From: Zychaea mexicana | Taxonomy: Eukaryota; Mucoromycota; Mucoromycetes; Mucorales; Lichtheimiaceae | Direction: 5' to 3' | DNA length: 64,000 bases | Assembly: GCF_025766255.1 (NCBI RefSeq) | Contig: NW_026516678.1 | Coordinates: 496,001 to 560,000 of the forward strand | In this document: positions 1 through 10,009 of the stretch, piece by piece | Numbering within the stretch: position 1 is the stretch's first letter | Layout of the letters: every line of letters begins with the position of its first letter | The notes under the pieces: model-generated | What the model was told of the DNA's origin: nothing | The model's database searches: none | The model's input: the letters and a program-made list of their open reading frames with translations, nothing else | Position numbers and translations under genes: made by a program

Positions 1-106
1 AGATATAATGTAAAGAATAATAGCTAGTTAACAAGTGATAAATTTTATCATTGAAAATGTTACACGAATATATGGTCACACAGGTATTCCACTCTAAATT
101 AATTTA

Positions 107-2378
107 TTACTTATTTTGCTCTTTAAAGAATCTCATATTGAAGCTAATTTTATTAACCTTTCTACTATATGCCCAATTATATTTATGCTTTGTATATTGT
201 TTATTCATATCAATTTGTTCATTTTTGACTATGGTTTCATTTGGTATATCTTTATTATCGGATATAGTGTGTTTTATAGCCTTATGCTTTTCAAAATAAT
301 CCTTTGGCTGTATATCTTTTACTATTTGCTTACCCTTTTGTTTATTTTTGTTGTGTCTTCTTTTCTTTTTACGTTTTGGTGTACTATTTAGTGTGCTACA
401 TATACTGCTTTGTTCTGAATCAGATGTACTAACGTCTATATACTTATGTTTTTCTGTATCTTCAGGTGGGTCATTTCAGTTAATATTATCTGTTATAATC
501 TCATCACATTTTATATCATTTATTATTTCTAACCATGGTTTACAATCTGATGGTAGTAATGCTTTTACAGTCGACCATCCTCTATTATTTTGTTGAGGCA
601 GTTAATGTTGTTTATTGTTCTGTGTATTATTACTATTATGTTTTTCTTCTTGTTCCTTCATATGTTCTTCTGTATCAGCTAATTCTTGTAGTTCCTCTAC
701 TGTTTTATCCATCGGTGTATATTTTTTAATATCATCCTGACCACTATTATGTGCATATCGGATAAATGTATGCTGATCTTGATATTCGTTTTCGAATTCA
801 TCTTTGTATAAGTCCTCATACATATCCATGTTTTCATAATACAGTCAACCCCCGTTAATGTCAACCCCGATAACGTCAACCCCCCATAGCGTCAACTGAT
901 TCGCTGGTACCCTTTCAAATTTAGTAGTTAAAGATTTTGCCTATTCTCTACCCCCGGTGGTGGTCAACCCTCGATATGGTCAACACTTTTGCTGGTACCC
1001 TGAGGGTTGACGTTAACGGGGGTCGACTGTACATGAAATTACTTTCATAATCCTTCACCTTCATTGTGTATGGATTCCATATTATATGACCTTTATGGTT
1101 CTTATCAACATAGATAATATATAAACGATTGAGTGTTGGCTCTAACTCATATACTGATTTATTTTTGTATAACATGTGCGGTATATAGTTACTATTCAGT
1201 ATTATTGGCATGTTTTTCTTTTTAGTTATTGACTTTGTGAATTTGCCATTAAGTTTTAACCGTGTTCCTTCTAACATTTGGTTTAAAAATGTTAATTTGA
1301 AATCAGAACCAGTTTCCTCATTATACATAAAATCATAATCATCATCTTTATAATCTGACCAATCATTGTCTTTACTCATTAGATATGCCCTGTGTCCACC
1401 TTGTTCTAACATATCAATGTTATATGTTTTTCCAACATTTGATGGACCAACAATCCAGTATTGTGGTATTTTGTTTTTACCGCTAAACATAGTTTCAATA
1501 CCAAACATAGACTACATATGCAACTCATTTCTAGGAGTATTTTCCATGTCAGCATCATGAAAATAGCTATTAAGATTAGATTTTACTGTATCATATTTCC
1601 ATAGTAATTCTGGATATATTTCTGTTGCCTTTCTTATAGTAAGCTGCTTGTTAATTAATTGATAGCCAAGTAATTGTTGATGCATTTTTCTAGTTTTAAT
1701 TTCGTAGTTTGGGTCCATATTATAAGCAATATAGTTATTTCCTTTAATGCAGTAACTGATAGATTTTTGTGGATTACCACCTGGTTTAATATTTGGAGTG
1801 ATACCATCAATAGTGAAGAACTTACGTGCAGTTTTAGTATCAAATCGTTCATTTAATTGTATCCATATATGCACATGTTTTTCGCCTGTTTCAGGTGCTA
1901 TTTCATCACATGCAATTGCTTTTTCAATTTTATAACCAATACGGTCATGTTTAGTAAACCATTCTAATATCTATTCTTTTGTTAAATAGAAATTTTTACA
2001 AATATATGTGAACAAGCGCTTAGTGTTTTGAAAGCGGAATTCTTTCTCACCCTGTGAGGTAGCCACACTGGAAGTGTTATCATTTAACATTGCATCAGAA
2101 AATTGAGGATTTGAGGATTTGAGGAATTTTGCAAAAGCCCTAATCCGTCCCATTATTGCAGTACGGTTCTCGTCCCTTACTTCCTTTGTTATGTTAGCCT
2201 TTTTGAGGTCCTTTTCGAGTTCGACCCTTAGTTGGTCAGCAATTGTTTTTTCACTAACATCTTGATGATATTCAGTAAGATGCTTTGCTCTTTCTATTAA
2301 GAGCGTCAATGTTATTCCTAAAATAGGAATAAATTCAGCCATAATGGCAATAAATGTGAGGAGGTTCATTTGGTCCAT
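107..2378 (-). pseudogene. Decayed Rep-like gene (HUH endonuclease plus SF3 helicase, CRESS-DNA type)
   Basis: A minus-strand frame runs from the ATG at 2376-2378 to a TAA at 107-109. It is broken by stops at 1971-1973 (TAG), 1512-1514 (TAG), 602-604 (TAA) and 476-478 (TGA), and by a 190-bp MITE insertion. Apart from the MITE the frame never shifts: leaving out the MITE and one TA copy, the length is 694 codons. Motifs in order are a hydrophobic N-terminus, motif I-like LFTY near 2015, an HVH metal-binding motif near 1876, YCIK (motif III, with the catalytic Tyr) near 1765, Walker A GPSNVGKT near 1440, a motif-C-like ILNSN near 1190, then a long acidic and Lys-rich tail. Known Rep proteins nick and unwind rolling-circle replicons. 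This copy is judged non-functional. It could derive from a mycovirus, a plasmid or an older integration; no capsid gene is seen. Confidence 0.8.
842..1029. mobile_element. 188-bp MITE with TA target duplication (pogo/Tc1-like ends)
   Basis: The ends are inverted copies: the left begins CAGTCAACCCCCGTTAATG and the right end reads, inverted, CAGTCGACCCCCGTTAACG. The element is flanked by TA at 840-841 and 1030-1031. The GTCAACC motif recurs inside. There is no coding capacity. It sits inside the Rep relic. TA duplication and CAGT ends are typical of Tc1/mariner/pogo-mobilised MITEs; the partner transposase is not in this window. Confidence 0.8.
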
Positions 2379-2776
2379 GTTGTGTTTTCGTTGGGGTAGT
2401 TTTGTTGGAGTGCTAAAAAAAATATAACAAATATATTTTGCTTTATATTCTGTGGTATTATTTTTATATTAAAAAAAAATTCAATTTTTATTTTTTTCAA
2501 AAATTTAAATGTATGCATGCCAAGACATTCATGGATGAATTATTTCAATAAAAATGAATTTGGCTATCCTGATATATCTTAGCTAATAAGTCATCTAGGG
2601 TTACTAGATCGTATTAAGATCATCATAACCATGGCCGGTCCCCATAGCGTCTGACATTTTCCATTCACACAAAAATGCCATTCTCGTTACAATACGGACA
2701 CACTTTCTGCAGTAACATTAAAATTGTCATGCCGATAAACTGAACAAAAAAAAAAGTGTGGGAAGAAAATGAAAAA
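2379..2776. other. AT-rich intergenic stretch
   Basis: No gene is seen. The sequence is rich in A and T homopolymers next to the start of the Rep relic and runs into the minisatellite. Confidence 0.5.
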
Positions 2777-3082
2777 GTAAGGTGGAGTAAGGTGGAGTAA
2801 GGTGAGGAAAGCGGATCGCTGATTGGCTACAGCTTGGAGTAAGGTGGAGTAAGGTGAGGAAAGCGGATCGCTGATTGGCTACAGCTTGGAGTAAGGTGGA
2901 GTAAGGTGGAGTAAGGTGAGGCAAGTGGATCGCTGATTGGCTGCAGCTTGGAGTAAGGTGGAGTAAGGTGGAGTAAGGTGAGGAAAGCGGATCACTGATT
3001 GGTGCAGCTTGGAGTAAGGTGGAGTAAGGTGAGGAAAGCGGATCGCTGATTGGCTACAGCTTGGAGTAAGGTGGAGTAAGGT
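2777..3082. repeat. GGAGTAAGGT minisatellite, left block
   Basis: Higher-order tandem repeat. Variable numbers of the 10-mer GGAGTAAGGT alternate with a core of about 32 bp that contains GCGGATCGCTGATTGGCT. Five cores are seen here, with single-base variants and one one-base deletion. Reading frames across it (for example LTPPYSTLL) are translation artefacts of the repeat. Confidence 0.9.
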
Positions 3083-4545
3083 TGGTGCACCTGCTGTGTC
3101 ATTTTGGACCAAACTACAGACCATCATCTCTGGCTTCCTCTCTCACCGCATGTTTCCTCGCATTGCCCTCTCTCGCCAGCTACTACCAAGAGACCAAGGG
3201 GGTCTACAGTTCCTTGATCCACGCACACAACAACACGCTCTTCAATTACACTGGATTCAGCCACTGATCAATTACCCAAACGGTGCTGCATCGTGTTCCC
3301 TGGTGGTCCCCTACATTGCTCACCATCTGCTGAGCATTGGATCAGAACTACCCGACCACCGTTTGCTGCTCGCATTCCCGGAAACACGCCCTCGTTCCCT
3401 ACAACAACAACCTTCAGCAATCGCATCACTTATTCTTGCTTCAATCGATCGAATCCAACTAGCACCATCATCCATTTATATCCCACCAGCGCTTGTACTC
3501 TGTTTGCCTAGTCGCGCAATATGGGACCCCGGTGACAATGCCGAAGTCAAAGACCTGCTCCGTTCGCCAAGCCTCAAGAAACTGAAGGTATCGGATCTGT
3601 ACGTCTTTGATGCTACTCCTAGTTTATTACGACGACGTCTGCCACATGACGGCCCCATTCGCCACCCACGTGTCACTCGCCGGTTTTTCGAGGCCATGCA
3701 GCATGGCCGCATCATACTGAAATACTTCTTCAGTCGCCTTTGCCTACCTGCATCCCACCCGTTGGCCCAACATAACGGACAGCTCGGCACCACCACGGAT
3801 GGTGACGTGATGCGTCCCCTTTTCACAGATCATCTCACGGATCAAGGACTCACCACCCGTAGTTTTCGTCGTCTTTGTTTGAACAATACTTGTGCAACAC
3901 CACACCACCCGACACTCAATGCTAGTCGTTGGCGTCAATTTTGGCATAGTACGATGCACCATTCAGCCTGCAATGTCTGGTATCGCGCACTTCACAACAC
4001 GCTTCCCACTGCCAGCCGTCTCCACAGTATTGTACCAGACTTCATGCCAAGCCCGCAATGCCAATTATGTTTAGGTTTCGTTGATACAACTCGTCATTTT
4101 CTCGTTGATTGCCCACTTCGGTGGGCCGTATGGAAGGAAGTCTGGGGCTTGGTTTTTTATGCTGAGCCTGATCCCACTCTCCTCCTCAACTTCATCATCA
4201 ACCTGGACTGGCCCGTTGCCCCTGCGTCCACCACACAACTACGGACCATGGTCGTCCAATCCGTCCTTTTGGCATACTGGCGTGTCTACTGGAGCTGGAT
4301 CTTCGACCGCGTCCCTTATACTCACTCAACTGTGGTCTCACTGGCACTGAGGCTGCTTGCCCAGCTTCGCCACCCCAAGATCACTGCCATAGACTAATAA
4401 GTCCATTGTCACCCCTCTCCGCCCTCTTTTATTATTTTGTATATTCCTCTTTTTCTCTTATCTCCAACACACCTCTGCTTTGTACGTGTGACTTGGATTA
4501 ATAAATTTTGGCCTACCGGCTCATACAAAAAAAAAAAAAAAAAAA
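3083..4545 (+). mobile_element. 5'-truncated LINE (non-LTR retrotransposon) inside the minisatellite
   Basis: An open frame from about 3096 to 4397 (433 codons) encodes the C-terminal part of a LINE polyprotein, downstream of the reverse-transcriptase core. Near the end is a zf-RVT-like zinc-binding motif of CxxC...HxxxxC form (CQLC...HFLVDC) followed by RWAVWKEVW. After the TAA at 4395-4397 a short 3' UTR ends in CCGGCTCATAC plus a 19-base poly(A) run, and the minisatellite then resumes at once. This arrangement is the hallmark of target-primed insertion with 5' truncation. Target duplications cannot be resolved because both flanks are the same repeat. Confidence 0.85.
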
Positions 4546-5003
4546 GGTGGAGTAAGGTGGAGTAAGGTGAGGAAAGCGGATCGCTGATTGGCTACAGCTT
4601 GGAGTAAGGTGGAGTAAGGTGGAGTTAGGTGGAGTAAGGTGGAGTAAGGTGGAGTAAGGTGAGGAAAGCGGATCGCTGATTGGCTGCAGCTTGGAGTAAG
4701 GTGGAGTAAGGTGAGGAAAGCGGATCGCTGATTGGCTACAGCTTGGAGTAAGGTGGAGTAAGGTGGAGTAAGGTGGAGTAAGGTGAGGAAAGCGGATCGC
4801 TGATTGGCTACAGCTTGGAGTAAGGTGGAGTAAGGTGGAGTAAGGTGAGGAAAGCGGATCGCTGATTGGCTGCAGCTTGGAGTAAGGTGGAGTAAGGTGG
4901 AGTAAGGTGAGGAAAGCGGATCGCTGATTGGCTACAGCTTGGAGTAAGGTGGAGTAAGGTGGAGTTAGGTGGAGTAAGGTGGAGTAAGGTGGAGTAAGGT
5001 GGG
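4546..5003. repeat. GGAGTAAGGT minisatellite, right block
   Basis: Continuation of the same array beyond the LINE, with six cores and several longer 10-mer runs, two of which contain a GGAGTTAGGT variant. It ends close to the truncated Tc1 element. Confidence 0.9.
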
Positions 5004-6577
5004 GAGCAAGATCTTTTTTTTTTACACTTCTGTTTTGTCAAAGCTTCATAACCTTTCTTTGTTGAGACATTTACTAAAACATTTAGCAGAATGAGAAACA
5101 AATCCTTTGAAATCGCTTAAATAAAGACTATCAATGCCTCGCTGATTCTGGTCATCAAGGATTCTTTTTCCAGAAACTTATTTCTCTTAACTTTACTCTT
5201 GACAACAGACCAGAACTGCTCAATTGGATTCAGCTCAGGAGAATACGGAGGAAGATATACATAACGGTATCCTCGGGAGTGAATATACTTTCCAATGTCG
5301 GTTGAACTATGAATAGGAGCATTATCCATGACAAGATAATGTCCCTTCATTTCGGGATACTTGTCCATTTCATCAAGAGTTGCCTTTAAAAAGCTCAGAT
5401 AATGCCCTGTCACTGTTCCTATACTATAACCGTTAGTTTCATGACCAAGCTTTCTCTTTTTGATACGCTTTGGAACTCTCAAGCTAACATTAATTAAGCC
5501 GGTGGCAGGTATTGCCCCCAAAATCGATGTTGAATTCGCTTTAGTCGTAGGCACTGTAACTATTGCAGGGGTTCCCTTCCTTGACCAAGCCATACCTCGT
5601 TTCAAATTGATATGAAAGGCTGATTCATCAAGAAAGACACAGTTTGTTGTAAAGTCCAAGTCAGTTTGCTGCCACTTTTGGACCCAATCGTACCTCTACT
5701 GAATCTTTTCCTCGCTGTTTCTTTCCACAGGCTGGAATTGTGCCTGTTTAATGGATAAATTACACTGAGTTGTCATGAAGTTATAAACAGTACTACGTGA
5801 AACGGTGAGATCTGCAAAGTTCTGTAGTAAATGTCCCATTACTTCAGTTAAGACGGCAGAAGGATTCTCATCGATATAGTTTAAAAGACATTGCTCATGC
5901 TCCTCGCCAAGAATACGATGCCGACCTGTTTTTTTCTTCTTCTCAAAAAAGCTTTCAGGGTCTTCGTAATAATGTTTGACCCATCTTTGGGCTGTACGAA
6001 CATGAATACCTAATTGTCTCGCAGCAGCAGAAGCACTCAAGCTTTTACTGAAAAATAGATGAAAAAATCTAGTTTTCTCCTCATCAGAATAAAATGTATA
6101 GCGCCGCTTACTGCATAATTCCATATCAACATCTTCACTATTCCTTTCAACTGCAGTTGGATGCATTGCAGGATTAGGTCTTTCTGGAGGTTTATTCTTA
6201 AGGAATTGTGTTCGAGAACTAAGCGTCTCGATAGCGAACAACTCCTCGTCAACAACAAGATCCATGGGCTCAACTCCATGCTCATCAACAACATGCCCTT
6301 GCCCATCTTCGTAAAAAAATTGTATACTCATTTCGAAATGTCTGTAAAATAAATTGTAAAAGAAAAAAAGAGAACGATAAGAGGGATGGAGGTGTCACTC
6401 AATTTATACCCAAATAACAGCTAAGAAATTTTATTGGGTAATTACTAAGCGACAAGTAAAAATAAACGACCTTCGTCACGACTTCATTGCTGGATCAAGC
6501 GACTTCATTGTTGCACACGAAGATTTTTTGCACGACGTCAAACTCAAAATCAGCGACATTACTTTTTGAAATGACTG
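5004..6577 (-). mobile_element. Tc1/mariner element, left end lost
   Basis: The right end carries a candidate terminal repeat: inverted, it starts CAGTCATTTCAAAAAGTAAT at about 6575, next to a TA. A TATAAAT box lies between it and the transposase start. No matching inverted end is found on the left, where the element runs into the minisatellite near 5004-5030, so that end seems to have been deleted. Confidence 0.6.
5046..6331 (-). pseudogene. Tc1/mariner-family transposase, broken
   Basis: The N-terminal part (6331 to about 5699) has a charged leader and a helix-turn-helix region (SASAAARQLGIHVRTAQRW), followed by a second DNA-binding segment. The C-terminal part is a DDE_3 catalytic domain with the acidic residues in FLDESAFH, VMDNAPIH and ELNPIEQFW. 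An in-frame TAG at 5696-5698 separates the two parts. A one-base frameshift near 5150 displaces the last 35 or so residues, whose natural stop would be at 5046-5048. The copy is therefore inactive. The TAG fits a CAG-to-TAG change. Confidence 0.85.
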
Positions 6578-7559
6578 TATTTCCAATGAAAAGTGTAAAG
6601 ATGTGTTACATATCTCGGTTAAAGGGCATTAGTGTTGTGGATTAGTAGGAGTGGATATATAGACAAGCCGTCAATGTTACACACACATACACTTTACGTG
6701 AAGAATTATACACAAGCCGATTGAGGCTTCTTTTATGCATACTACTGAATGCTTGTATGTCCTTGGATACACAGCGTATAGAGCAGTATCTCTAGCCGGG
6801 GCTTGTCACCATGGCTGCTATATCAACGGCAGCTTCTGGGATCATAGAGACAGCAAGCTTGGGGGCAACCAAGGTAGTTTATTTCTCCGAAATAGGCTTG
6901 GTCTATTACCCTTCTTTAATACCCTTTTTTCCCTTCTGCCTGGCAAAAAAAGACACTCCTTATTTACTCAACACACACAAAACAGAAAAAAAACCTCTTT
7001 TTTTTCTTGTGTTTTTTATTTGGACGCATTTCTGTCGCTACTGGTATGGTACTTGATGTTTATACATGGAGGGCATGGACACAAAGGAACGACCCACGAT
7101 GGTCTTTCCTTTCATCAATGCGTCATCTTGCAAGAAAAAATAATAATTGGGGGTGCGTGTGGGGTGGGGGTGGGGTGGGGTGGAGAAGAGTTGGAACCAA
7201 CCTTTCTGTTTCCGTGGGGTGATATGGAAAGAAAAAAGATATGGATAGAAATCTCGCTCATTGGGCAATGACAACTGAATTGACACATTGATACTCTCTC
7301 TCTCTCTCTCTCTCTTTTTTATGCACTTTTTTGTAATCTCGGGTTTCTAGTGGTTTTTTTTTTGCGCCAACTCGAAACAACTTTTTCGAAACCAACACAA
7401 CACGTTTTTTTTTGTGTGATATTTTTTTTATTACGCTAACTCATTCGCGGCCACAAACTTTTTTTTTTCGCTCTTCTTTTTTCTCTCTCTCTCTCTCTCC
7501 ACTCAACTCGCTTTTGCACTCAAACGAGACACATTAATTAACTCAACCACGACACAAAG
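6578..7559. promoter_or_regulatory. Region upstream of the Ras-like gene
   Basis: No confident gene. It contains a short ATG-initiated frame at 6811 with no recognised family, a G-run cluster at 7149-7182, CT microsatellites at about 7293-7315 and 7480-7500, and many T-runs just before the start codon. CT-rich leaders also occur at other genes in this window. Confidence 0.45.
7161..7180 (+). promoter_or_regulatory. Potential G-quadruplex upstream of the Ras-like gene
   Basis: Four G-runs of 4-5 bases are separated by single T residues, with another G5 run at 7149-7153. One-base loops favour a very stable parallel quadruplex. It lies about 380 bp upstream of the start codon. Function is inferred only. 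Confidence 0.55.
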
Positions 7560-8697
7560 ATGATGCTTTATAAATTAGTCGTACTTGGAGATGGTGGTGG
7601 TAAGTTACATACAACCCGTGGGCTTTTTTTTATTCGAAAAAAATCTTAACGTTTTTTTTTTATAAATAGTTGGTAAAGTAAGTATATAGTTATTTCACAA
7701 GCGATTACGACGAGCGATACGGGCCCGGTGAACTAGATTTGACGATACCGGCTGCATAACTAACTTTTTTTTCTTGCTAAATTTGCAAATGATAGACTGC
7801 TTTAACCATCCAGGTAAGGCAAACAAAAAAAGAAGATAGAAAGTACAGCCAAGTGTTATATGACAACTAATGACAAGTATCAATCTGCTTACCATAATGA
7901 TATCTAGCTCTGTCTCAATCATTTTGTCGGTAAGTCTTTCTGGAAAGGATAATAAGAAAAAAAGTCTATTCGTATATGCTCACCCATCGCTATGTTCCAT
8001 TTCATGTAGAGGTGAGTTTCGAGAAAAGAAAGAACGGGAAACAAGTGCATATATACAACAAATAATGCAGTAGAGCTCAACAGGGATGAAACACATAAAT
8101 TAGACTTACGACCCGACGATTGAAGATTCATACCGCAAGCAAGTCGTGATTGATGACCAGCCGTGCATTTTGGAAGTCCTGGATACCGCTGGTCAGGAAG
8201 AATACACTGCCTTACGAGATCAATGGATCAGGTATGGGAGTGGGGGTTGGATAAAGAATAAAGGGGAAGGGTGGTGCCTTAAGGGAGATATAGAGAGTGT
8301 GTGTCTATCTATCTAACTATCTAACAACGCCTTTTGTAATAGAGACGGTGAGGGATTCTTGCTTGTATACTCGATCACGGCACGCTCTACATTCGAACGC
8401 ATCGAACGTTTCCGCGAGCAGATTTTTCGAGTGAAAGACGTGGACAATGTGCCACTCATGTTGGTTGGCAACAAATGCGACCGAGTGACAGAACGCGAAG
8501 TGACCCGTGAAGAGGGCATGATGATGGCACGACGATTGGCTTGTGATTTCATCGAGACCTCAGCAAAAACATGTGTCAACGTCGAGCGTTCCTTCTACCA
8601 GGTTGTGAAGATCATCCGAGCACAACGTGAAGGATTACGTACGGGTCCCAAGGGCAAGAGCAAGAAGGAAAAGAAGAACAAGTGCTCGATATTGTAA
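7560..8697 (+). CDS. Ras-family small GTPase with CaaX tail
   Basis: Membrane-anchored GTP switch. Predicted exons: 7560-7599, 7670-7677 (8 nt), 7796-7813, 7908-7929, 8010-8011 (2 nt), 8104-8231 and 8343-8697. The spliced product starts [20 protein letters not shown] (P-loop) and continues with the effector region [22 protein letters not shown] (switch II), NKCD and ETSAK. It ends in a polybasic stretch ([11 protein letters not shown]) and CSIL, a CaaX box whose final Leu favours geranylgeranylation. The 2-nt exon AG is needed to supply the conserved Glu of VETYDP in frame and is bounded by TAG and GTGAGT. Overall the protein resembles Ras/Rap members, including those of Mucor; the exact subfamily is not settled. 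Confidence 0.9.
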
Positions 8698-10009
8698 AAG
8701 AAAAAAGAACAGGAACCATGTTACCGGAAAGATCTTTCCAGAGATGTGCCCACACACATACACACACACACACACAACAACGACGATCTAAACTCACGCA
8801 AACACTCGCATATCACAATCACAACTTCGACATTGACATTCAAACATTTACACTTTTTACCTTCCAGCAGAAATGTTCTTTAATTGGGATACCCTGTCTC
8901 TCTCTCTCGCTCTTTCTTTCTTTCCACCTTACCACGATTCTTCTATCTATTCCACTTTTCTTTTCTTTTTCATATTCTCGAACTTATTCTTTGTGTTTGA
9001 ATCAAAGCACATTTTTGTTCCAAATCCAACCTTTCTTTTTCTCTTTCCTGTCGAGTAGCACTCTCTTTCCCCTTCTCGTTTCTTCTCCCTTTTCTCTCTA
9101 TCTCCCTCCCCCTTCCACACACTCACACACACAGTCCCCTCGGTAAACTCCCTTTCTATCTTTCTGTTTCTGCCTAAATAGTACATTATTCACACTCACT
9201 CAAAGTCCATGCTAATGATCTTTTTCCCTTTTGTAACGGCGTTTATAATAACAATAATGCTTATTTCACGAAACAACAACACACTTTTGGCTCTCTGCGT
9301 TTCTAAACCCTCTTTGCTAGTCACCGCATATCCATCGTATATCACAAAATTCCCAAATTTATGATGCTATTATATACCCACGCGTACCATAATGCATGAG
9401 TTATCATACATCTCATGTTAAAACAATGAGCATACTATATAATGGGCTGAGTGAACTTCAAAGAGACCGATCCACACAGAGTACGTTGTAATCGATCAGG
9501 AGAGCATAGATAATGTGCTTACTGTTCGGTCCGCGACGTAAAGGAACTTTATGCTCTACTAATACCAATCGGTCTATTATACGTGCCGTCATCACCTTAC
9601 AAGGGGGGGGGGCTATTGATAATTGAAGAAGGGGGTGTGTCGTAGGAGGGACCGATGGTCACTGATTAGATTTGGGAAGGGATGATTCTCTTTTGAAAAA
9701 GACAATAAATACTGTTGTTGTAGTTGATGATCCTTTTGTAGGGAGATGAAACACGATGGCAAGTTATAAAAAAAAACAGAAAAGAGCATGTAATACATAA
9801 TGCGGTGTGTGGCATTTTACACCATCTTTATTATTGTATGTTCTGTCACATATCTCTGCACCCCCTTTCTCTCGATCATTTACCAAATGAGCCTATATTT
9901 CATTCATTCGGATTTACACTCTCCCTCGTTTCCTTTCCTTTCTTCTCTCTCTCGTTTCCTTATTTTTGACAACTCTCTTTTTTTTAATATCGTCAATAAT
10001 ACATAGACT
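8698..10009. other. Intergenic region, Ras-like gene to NCS-1
   Basis: CA repeat at about 8753-8776, then long CT-rich tracts to about 9130 (3' UTR-like), then mixed sequence with a nine-G run at about 9603-9612. A CT-rich leader precedes NCS-1. No gene is seen. Confidence 0.5.

Noticed and set aside
2777..5003. CRISPR array or telomere repeat
   Set aside because: The units are contiguous 10-mers and cores without unique spacers, this is a eukaryotic genome, and the motif is not a known telomere repeat.
2727..5101. Reverse-strand proline/leucine/serine-rich repeat proteins across the minisatellite
   Set aside because: They are direct translations of the tandem repeat with no start context or conserved domain.
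107..6331. TAG recoded as an amino acid (several in-frame TAGs)
   Set aside because: Intact host genes end in TAG (15968-15970, 22281-22283, 26340-26342, 31478-31480), and the Rep relic also has TAA and TGA stops, so decay is the simpler reading.
6735..7271. 178-codon frame upstream of the Ras-like gene
   Set aside because: No domain, runs through homopolymers and G-runs, and lacks a supported splice or start context; likely promoter DNA.
8682..9186. Frames over the CT-rich 3' region of the Ras-like gene
   Set aside because: Composition is simple-sequence (Ser/Leu/Phe-rich or Arg/Glu-rich on the other strand); best read as UTR.
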